Positions 28,132-32,777 of a DNA stretch of 32,777 nucleotides are shown here, piece after piece. The stretch comes from a virus, in IMG/VR virus record IMGVR_UViG_3300027710_000006, positions 1 through 32,777 of that record; one strand, 5' to 3'. The notes under the pieces are model-generated. The model worked only from the letters and a program-made list of their open reading frames with translations, was not told where the DNA came from and did no database searches. Made by a program: the position numbers and the translations under genes. Numbering within the stretch: position 1 is the stretch's first letter; each line of letters begins with the position of its first letter.

Positions 28132-29564
28132 TATTTTACTGGATTAATTGGTGTAACAATTGGCTCAGATGTTGGCTTTGCACCAATCAATCCCGCCAGA
28201 CTTCTAATCTCTGCCTCAGACATAGATTCCAAAACTTTATTTGCAACCAATGGAGACAATGCGTTAATATTATCAATGATATTATTTGCCGCACTATTCA
28301 ATTTAACTTCTTTAGCGCCGTAACCAAATGCCTCTCTGATTTCCTCTTCTGTAAAGCTGCCTGCAAATGTTTCTGCAACAAATGCCAAAGGAATTGAATT
28401 GCTCACTTTTATAGTTGTGCCATCATAACCATCCATTAATTTCGCCAGTGCATTCATTTCGTACATTAACAAATTTTGGTCATGTTTAATGACTGCATTT
28501 TGATAATAAATTGAAGAGTCTGCAATTTCTTTTGCAGTTCCTAATTTTCCAGAAACCTGAATCCCTGCTAAAATAGATGGCACTTGAAACGCCGTTGCAA
28601 TATGGTCTCTAATTAAATTTGAAAGTGTGATATACATTTCATGAGACGTACTCTGGCTAAATGGAATAATCTGGATTGAACCCTCTTTTGATGAGCCATC
28701 CAAAATCGCAAATTTACCGCCATTATCTGCGCCAGTTAATCTGTCTGCAATGTATTCTCTCAATGACTCTTTCATGTCCTTGCCGTTTTCATCCTCGCCA
28801 GTTAATTTGTACGGAACGTAAACGATAAATGCAGGTGCAAAAGAGTTGTCAATATTATTAGCATGGAAATTCTGAATTTGGCCATCGGCATAAATCCATT
28901 TTAACGCAGACGCATATTTTGGTTGTGAATAATACACTTGGCCTGGCTTATATCTGCGAATATATTTCAAAGTCCCATTCCATTTGCTAAAGTCTTCGTA
29001 TAAAGATTGCTCACTGAAATTTGAAATTTTAGCTTTTGTTTCGATGTCATTATATAAATCAATCGGAACGGCTTTGTATCTTCTGTCTTTTGTTTCTTGT
29101 TGCCAGTTACTTGACAACTTGGCAAATGTAATTTCAAAATCTTTGTTTGGAATACCTAAACGAATGGTTGAAAAATCCTGCGATTTAACGCTTTTTAAAA
29201 AGCCATTCAAATCCCATTTCATAATCAATCCCAAACTTTCAAAATATGCCATGTCATAACATATTCTTTGGAACATTGACTCGTTAAAAACCTCGCTTAA
29301 TTTTCTCGAGAAATCTGTTTCCTCTCCAGTCGGAGTTTCAAAATATAAACCATCCCCATACAAAAATTTTGCATGTGTTTCAACGCATGCGTTTGCAATT
29401 GGAGACGACTGCACCGCCTTAATTAGTTCTTGAGGAAAATTATTGTCCTTGCCATAGCGCACAATTTTGTTTGCAGTGTCATCCGTTTGATTAAAAACAG
29501 ATAAATCCGCAGGCGCTTTAGCCGTAAACATGAAATAATTGTCTGATATTTGAGTTAGTTCCAT
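28131..29564 (-). CDS. Portal protein
   Basis: A 477-residue protein. The start MELTQISDNYFMFTAKAPAD, then a Y-G-K-D-N-N-F-P segment (37-44), and the C-terminal half with I-A-T-A-F-Q-V-P-S-I-L-A-G-I-Q and S-G-K-L-G-T-A-K-E-I are the recurrent portal features of Bacteroidota phages, including the helix before the wing domain and the 'E-I-x-x-S-x-x-Y' helix after it. Portal rings anchor terminase and tail. It begins a transcription unit with its own TAAATTTG element 5 bases before the ATG. It is separated from terminase, protease and capsid, which is unusual. Confidence 0.88.
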   Translation of the reverse strand: MELTQISDNYFMFTAKAPADLSVFNQTDDTANKIVRYGKDNNFPQELIKAVQSSPIANACVETHAKFLYGDGLYFETPTGEETDFSRKLSEVFNESMFQRICYDMAYFESLGLIMKWDLNGFLKSVKSQDFSTIRLGIPNKDFEITFAKLSSNWQQETKDRRYKAVPIDLYNDIETKAKISNFSEQSLYEDFSKWNGTLKYIRRYKPGQVYYSQPKYASALKWIYADGQIQNFHANNIDNSFAPAFIVYVPYKLTGEDENGKDMKESLREYIADRLTGADNGGKFAILDGSSKEGSIQIIPFSQSTSHEMYITLSNLIRDHIATAFQVPSILAGIQVSGKLGTAKEIADSSIYYQNAVIKHDQNLLMYEMNALAKLMDGYDGTTIKVSNSIPLAFVAETFAGSFTEEEIREAFGYGAKEVKLNSAANNIIDNINALSPLVANKVLESMSEAEIRSLAGLIGAKPTSEPIVTPINPVK

Positions 29565-29569
29565 TTTTA

Positions 29570-29577
29570 CAAATTTA
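29570..29577 (-). promoter_or_regulatory. Promoter -7 element TAAATTTG for the portal unit
   Basis: On the minus strand TAAATTTG followed by TAAAA and ATG (29564) matches TAnnTTTG and the leaderless spacing (5 bases). The 45-base gap before it is AT-rich; a TTGC about 23 bases upstream is a weak -33 candidate. Confidence 0.55.
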
Positions 29578-29609
29578 CTTTTATTTTTAAATATCTATTT
29601 GCAATATTT

Positions 29610-30335
29610 TTACAAATCGAAATGGTTTGGGACATCAATTGTCTTATAATTTTTAAAATGTATCATTTTGCCAGTGTCATCAAATCGATTCCAGATTTCA
29701 TATTGCCCATCGAATGCGCTTGACGATGACGAATTTCTCAGCTTGCGTTCAATATTTTTGCGCACAAACGAATAGTGGTGCATTCTGAGCCATTCAATTT
29801 GCTTATGTTTGGCGTAAGTATTTGTCCGCCTTGTTGGGTCAGCAAACGCAGGATATTTTTTATCAAAACACATCTTTGTTTCTGGGTAAATCTTATGAAT
29901 AAACGGAACGAAATAGTCCTCGTCTGGCGATAATTGTTTTGTTGGATATTTATAATAGGTTTTTAGCCTGCAATAGCTTGCATCCAGTTCCGCAATATAA
30001 ACTTGCTCCTTTGCACGCTCAAAATCCTCGCTAAAATACATTTCGTCGCAATCCATTTGAATGAAATGGGTGCAACCAACGCTCTTTGCAGTTTGCAAAC
30101 CTATATTTCGTTTGATGGTTTCATTCCACTGAGCGGTTTGCTCAAGCGCAGGAATGTAAAAATTTGTAAAATCAATCAATTCGTGTGGCAAAGTTGGCTC
30201 ATATAATTCGCCAGAGTTGCTTATGTTCTGGTAAACAACAATAACAACGTCCAAATGTGGTTTAATTTGTTCAATTGAACGGCGCAAATGCTCATCGCCA
30301 TCCCAAACATTCCAAATGCCTGCAAGTTTATTCAT
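29610..30335 (-). CDS. Glycosyltransferase-like protein with D-C-D-E-M motif
   Basis: A 241-residue protein starting MNKLAGIWNVWDGDEHLRRS. An N-x-W-D-G-D-E start plus a strand I-V-V-Y-Q-N (33-38), and the FIQMDCDEMYF segment (91-101) with a D-x-D-like D-C-D, mark a GT-A-type transferase of the GT2 or GT92-like kind seen in phages. The C-terminal part has basic, tyrosine-rich segments (RMHHYSFVRKN). No signal peptide is seen. It is the last gene of the glycan cassette. The substrate is unknown. Confidence 0.7.
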   Translation of the reverse strand: MNKLAGIWNVWDGDEHLRRSIEQIKPHLDVVIVVYQNISNSGELYEPTLPHELIDFTNFYIPALEQTAQWNETIKRNIGLQTAKSVGCTHFIQMDCDEMYFSEDFERAKEQVYIAELDASYCRLKTYYKYPTKQLSPDEDYFVPFIHKIYPETKMCFDKKYPAFADPTRRTNTYAKHKQIEWLRMHHYSFVRKNIERKLRNSSSSSAFDGQYEIWNRFDDTGKMIHFKNYKTIDVPNHFDL

Positions 30336-30603
30336 AATTTGAAACGATTAAATCAATAAAGTAATTAAACGAGGCCACAATTAAAATGGTCGGTATAATG
30401 TCAGCATTAAAACCAAATAAAAATGGATGCCAGAACAATGTGTGTAATGAGGCCATGCAGGTTAAACATAAACAAATTGGCTTTCCAAATATCTTTGGCA
30501 ATTTATCTGCAAATCTTTGGATAAAATATAAAATATTACCATGTCTGGTTGACCTATAAAAGCCAAAACATAGTAAACTAATTATAAAAGCGTTGTATAT
30601 CAT
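30328..30603 (-). CDS. Small membrane protein with C-x-x-C, 91 residues
   Basis: It starts MIYNAFIISLLCFGFYRSTR with an N-terminal membrane segment, then a basic linker. A C-L-C-L-T-C-M-A-S-L-H block (45-55) leads into a second hydrophobic stretch (I-I-P-T-I-L-I-V-A-S-F-N-Y-F-I). The C-x-x-C in a loop recalls the cysteine loop of DUF1360-like membrane proteins. It couples to both glycosyltransferase neighbours by 4-8 base overlaps. Confidence 0.6.
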   Translation of the reverse strand: MIYNAFIISLLCFGFYRSTRHGNILYFIQRFADKLPKIFGKPICLCLTCMASLHTLFWHPFLFGFNADIIPTILIVASFNYFIDLIVSNYE

Positions 30604-31211
30604 ACAAAAAGTGTTTTCATTTCGTTTGGAACGTATTGCGGGAATATAAATTCATGCGGATGCTTTGACATTAAATAAATAATGTTTTTGCGTTGCTGCT
30701 CCCACTTCTTATTATTGCCATAATTCTTAGTGCGGTCAAAATCCGAATGCGGGATGTATGCCATCAATCTAATAAAATTCTTTTTTATACCATTTCTGGT
30801 CAAAGAAATATATAAATCGGTGTCCTCTCCGCCATATCCTTTGATATTTTCATCATATCCCATAAAATCTGAACGCTTAACGATGCAATTCCCAGAACAA
30901 TCTGGCTCTCCAGTGTAATAATTGCCGTCTTTTAAATCTAAGCTATCAAAAAATGTCGGGTCAAGTAAGGTGTCCGCATCGCAAAAGAAAATCCATTCCT
31001 CGTTAGTTTCAGCAACCCCCAAGTTTCTGGCCTTTGATAAATGAAAGTCTTTTGCGGCCGTCAGGCTCGAGCGGATTCCATTCTGTTGGCAATATCTAAA
31101 TGCCATTTCATCGCCGTAACAAACAACGAATATCTTTGATTTATCTTGAATAGTTGCAATGCACTTTTTTAAGTGTGGCAATCTATCTTTGCAAGTTATA
31201 ATTATATCCAT
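30600..31211 (-). CDS. GT2 family glycosyltransferase
   Basis: A 203-residue enzyme with GT-A fold. The start MDIIITCKDRLPHLKKCI and the L-S-K-A-R-N-L-G segment (58-65) are the usual nucleotide-sugar half. The metal-binding D-x-D is F-C-D-A-D-T-L-L-D (76-84). G-Y-G-G-E-D-T-D-L-Y-I-S-L (125-137) is the E-D-x-D catalytic region typical of chondroitin-polymerase/galactosyltransferase-like GT2 enzymes. The enzyme is predicted soluble, with inverting chemistry. It lies in the middle of the glycan cassette with ATGA and 10-base overlaps to its neighbours. Confidence 0.88.
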   Translation of the reverse strand: MDIIITCKDRLPHLKKCIATIQDKSKIFVVCYGDEMAFRYCQQNGIRSSLTAAKDFHLSKARNLGVAETNEEWIFFCDADTLLDPTFFDSLDLKDGNYYTGEPDCSGNCIVKRSDFMGYDENIKGYGGEDTDLYISLTRNGIKKNFIRLMAYIPHSDFDRTKNYGNNKKWEQQRKNIIYLMSKHPHEFIFPQYVPNEMKTLFV

Positions 31212-31729
31212 AAAATTCCAATGCCACCCCAGTCAGAACCCTCAATAAATTCGTCATGCTCTTTGCCGTCTTTAATTTCATTCCAGAATTTATCCACTCG
31301 ACAAAATAATTCTCTGTGAATTGGTGTGTCTAATATATCATGAAATGCAATCACTCCGCCTTTGCGCACGAATTTAGAATAAATTTCGAAATCTGCCTTA
31401 ACTCCCTCATAAGTATGGTCGCCATCAATCATAAGAAAATCAATCTTTGCATTGCTATTGCCAAGTGCTTTGATTAATTCAGACTTTAAGTCTTTAGAGT
31501 CTCCGATTAAATAGTCAACGCCATCAATGTTTGAACGTTGAGCAATATCAATTGAAATCACTTTGTCAAACAATCCTTTGTAAGCATGCAAGCATCCGCC
31601 GTCATAACTGCCAATTTCAACTGCAATCTTTTTACTCTTCATTGAGTTTAGCGCATGCAATAACTCTTCAAACTCTAATGGCTTTTGTTGCGCCTTATTT
31701 TTTAGTGCTAACTGGACTAACGTTTTCAT
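31202..31729 (-). CDS. Class I SAM-dependent methyltransferase (Methyltransf_24-like)
   Basis: A 175-residue protein. VEIGSYDGG (37-45) is the SAM-binding glycine loop, V-I-S-I-D-I the acidic strand end, D-F-L-M-I-D-G-D-H-T-Y-E-G-V (97-110) the motif that identifies the Methyltransf_24/cephalosporin-hydroxylase-like group, and A-F-H-D-I (128-132) a later catalytic-site strand. In polysaccharide loci such enzymes O-methylate sugars. It sits between two glycosyltransferase-containing blocks, so sugar methylation is a good guess for its role. Confidence 0.82.
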   Translation of the reverse strand: MKTLVQLALKNKAQQKPLEFEELLHALNSMKSKKIAVEIGSYDGGCLHAYKGLFDKVISIDIAQRSNIDGVDYLIGDSKDLKSELIKALGNSNAKIDFLMIDGDHTYEGVKADFEIYSKFVRKGGVIAFHDILDTPIHRELFCRVDKFWNEIKDGKEHDEFIEGSDWGGIGILWI

Positions 31730-31874
31730 ATTCTAAAGTGATTTTTTTACCTATTATTTTATTTAATTTTTCTGCCTGCTCAACGCTCATAATGTAGTCA
31801 TTCAAATACATTTTTTTAACAACTTCCATATAAAGGCCATTGTCGTCTTTTTTTAATGTGCCTTTAATTTTCAT
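31695..31874 (-). CDS. Small hypothetical protein, 59 residues
   Basis: The frame starts MKIKGTLKKDDNGLYMEVVK and ends S-P-V-S-T-K-K. The residues V-V-K-K-M-Y-L-N-D-Y and E-Q-A-E-K-L-N-K-I-I-G-K-K-I-T-L-E-Y form a mixed helix-strand pattern. It starts by ATGA overlap with the membrane gene upstream and overlaps the methyltransferase start by 35 bases. It is kept as real because of this tight coupling. Confidence 0.6.
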   Translation of the reverse strand: MKIKGTLKKDDNGLYMEVVKKMYLNDYIMSVEQAEKLNKIIGKKITLEYENVSPVSTKK

Positions 31875-32044
31875 GCCTTAAAGATTATAAAAAAAATACC
31901 CAACTGAATTAAAATTGTGATAATTGTTTTAGTATAATAAATGCGAGAGCCGCCATATTCCTTAAAGAATTTCCAGTCTTTTTTATAAATACGATTATAA
32001 GAAAGCAACACGATAAACGCTAAAATTATTTTGTAAATGTTCAT
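31871..32044 (-). CDS. Small membrane protein, 57 residues
   Basis: The frame starts MNIYKIILAFIVLLSYNRIY and ends with a hydrophobic Y-Y-T-K-T-I-I-T-I-L-I-Q-L-G-I-F-F-I-I-F-K. Two membrane segments separated by a basic K-K-D-W-K-F-F-K-E-Y loop predict a hairpin topology. It starts by ATGA overlap with the glycosyltransferase gene and its stop overlaps the next start as ATGA. It possibly anchors the glycan machinery. Confidence 0.65.
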   Translation of the reverse strand: MNIYKIILAFIVLLSYNRIYKKDWKFFKEYGGSRIYYTKTIITILIQLGIFFIIFKA

Positions 32045-32694
32045 ATTGTTCTGTGATGGTTAAAGTAAGCATTTGCGCCCATACCCCATTGGCAAGGCGA
32101 TGTATTCAATTTAATATTGTATTTGACCGCTAAGTTGGTTAAAATAGATTGGTCGTGTCTATGGCCTTTAAAACCGCTCAACTGATAATCTGGATTGAAC
32201 TCATCATTGACCAACATTAATTGCGAGCATAGGTTAAAATATTCCTGCACAAATGCTCTGGTCTCTGGTGTATTTCTATAAATTTGGATTGCTGCATTCG
32301 CTTGTAATTGGTCTGGCATGCAAACAACGCCCATGTCATAATATGTCTCAGATTTGCACCAATCAACATGCCTTTGTCCGTTATGAAATAGCTTTATATT
32401 TTCGCCCTCTTTTATTAAATCTTTTGGATTCTTTAAGCATTCAATTGTTGAGTCCAGATACATTACATATTCCCCCTCGTCAATTATGCTCAAAATGTAG
32501 TCAATCAAATATGGTTTCCAAAGCCACCAACCATAACCTCGAGACGAATAAAGATGCTCTGGGTAAGCATCAAAAAGCATTTCAACACTCTTCTCGTTAA
32601 ACGTTTTTGTGTACATAAACCTGCTCATTGATTTATGGAGTTTATCGATAGCTTGCTGATATTCTTTTGTCCCGAAAGTTATGCAGATTGGCAT
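32041..32694 (-). CDS. Glycosyltransferase (GT32/capsular-type)-like protein
   Basis: A 217-residue protein. G-Y-G-W-W-L-W-K-P-Y-L-I (53-64) followed by E-Y-V-M-Y-L-D-S-T (75-83) is the recognition pattern of the sugar-transferase group with 'G-Y-x-x-W-K-P' before a D-x-D-like site; here the D-x-D reads D-S-T, so the second acidic residue is missing. H-R-H-D-Q-S-I-L (177-184) supplies the usual H-D-Q-x-I ending. The start codon (32694, equal to 44) lies in the terminal repeat; the gene is complete in the window. It follows the GT10 gene with a 16-base overlap across the map junction. Confidence 0.75.
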   Translation of the reverse strand: MPICITFGTKEYQQAIDKLHKSMSRFMYTKTFNEKSVEMLFDAYPEHLYSSRGYGWWLWKPYLIDYILSIIDEGEYVMYLDSTIECLKNPKDLIKEGENIKLFHNGQRHVDWCKSETYYDMGVVCMPDQLQANAAIQIYRNTPETRAFVQEYFNLCSQLMLVNDEFNPDYQLSGFKGHRHDQSILTNLAVKYNIKLNTSPCQWGMGANAYFNHHRTI

Positions 32695-32777
32695 TTGCTT
32701 TTAATGTAATTATAAATGTTTAAGTCGCTAAAATAATATTCTTTTTGCTCTTCTACAAGTTTTTGCGAATCGCCATA
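32651..32777. repeat. Direct terminal repeat, right copy
   Basis: This is an exact copy of bases 1-127. It includes the start codon of the GT32-like gene (32692-32694) and the last 99 bases of the GT10 frame (32679-32777), the rest of which continues at position 128. Counting both copies would double-count 127 bp of a circular genome. Confidence 0.95.

Noticed and set aside
1-32777. tRNA genes, CRISPR arrays, insertion sequences, diversity-generating retroelement
   Set aside because: No cloverleaf with CCA-type acceptor, no regularly spaced repeats, no transposase or reverse-transcriptase motifs were seen on either strand by eye.

Overview
The window looks like one complete genome of a small tailed bacteriophage of the phylum Bacteroidota, most likely infecting a Flavobacteriia-type host. 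The first 127 bases (1-127) are repeated exactly as the last 127 bases (32651-32777). Two genes run across that junction with an ordinary short overlap. The unit is therefore a 32,650 bp circular map, either circularly permuted DNA or a circular assembly. The host assignment rests on low GC, A-rich rather than Shine-Dalgarno leaders, several copies of the Bacteroidota sigma-A -7 motif TAnnTTTG, and the protein families present. It is inference, not a database match. A tail tube-like protein and a tape-measure protein without a visible sheath suggest siphovirus morphology.

Every convincing gene is on the minus strand, so the genome reads from high to low coordinates. Gene density is very high and most junctions are ATGA or TAATG stop-start overlaps, which points to translational coupling. 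In transcription order, an early region (about 24.2 to 16.6 kb) follows an intergenic control region with direct repeats, a palindrome and a candidate promoter. It encodes small unknown proteins, an ERF-type annealing protein, a YqaJ/lambda-Exo-like nuclease, an XRE repressor-like protein, a NinB-like protein, winged-helix and HTH proteins, a DUF4373-type replication protein with a partner, a DUF3310 protein, an HNH nuclease and a RusA resolvase. Next come the terminase subunits (16.6-15.1 kb), tail completion and tail-tip proteins, a 720-residue repeat-rich fibre, the tape measure (4.8-7.2 kb), a ClpP-type prohead protease, the major capsid protein and the tail tube-like protein (1.7-4.4 kb). 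That unit ends at a strong intrinsic terminator at 1662-1700.

Directly after the terminator a new promoter starts a cassette of about 4.7 kb. It crosses the map junction (1637 to 1, then 32650 to 29610) and carries four to five glycosyltransferase-like genes (one clearly GT10 fucosyltransferase-like, one clearly GT2-like), a SAM-dependent methyltransferase and small membrane proteins. A further promoter at 29570 starts the portal gene, followed by connectors, a holin, a GH19 endolysin, a calcineurin-like phosphoesterase and a single-protein (u-)spanin, ending at a terminator at 24259-24290.

The least ordinary points are these: the glycan-modification cassette sits between the tail and portal genes; the portal lies far from terminase, protease and capsid; TAnnTTTG elements repeatedly sit 3-5 bases before an ATG, implying leaderless mRNAs at transcription-unit starts; and a two-hairpin element at 19760-19858 has terminator and upstream loops that are complementary over 7 bases. 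No integrase, tRNA, CRISPR array or insertion sequence was seen. All family names are by eye from motifs; no search was run.
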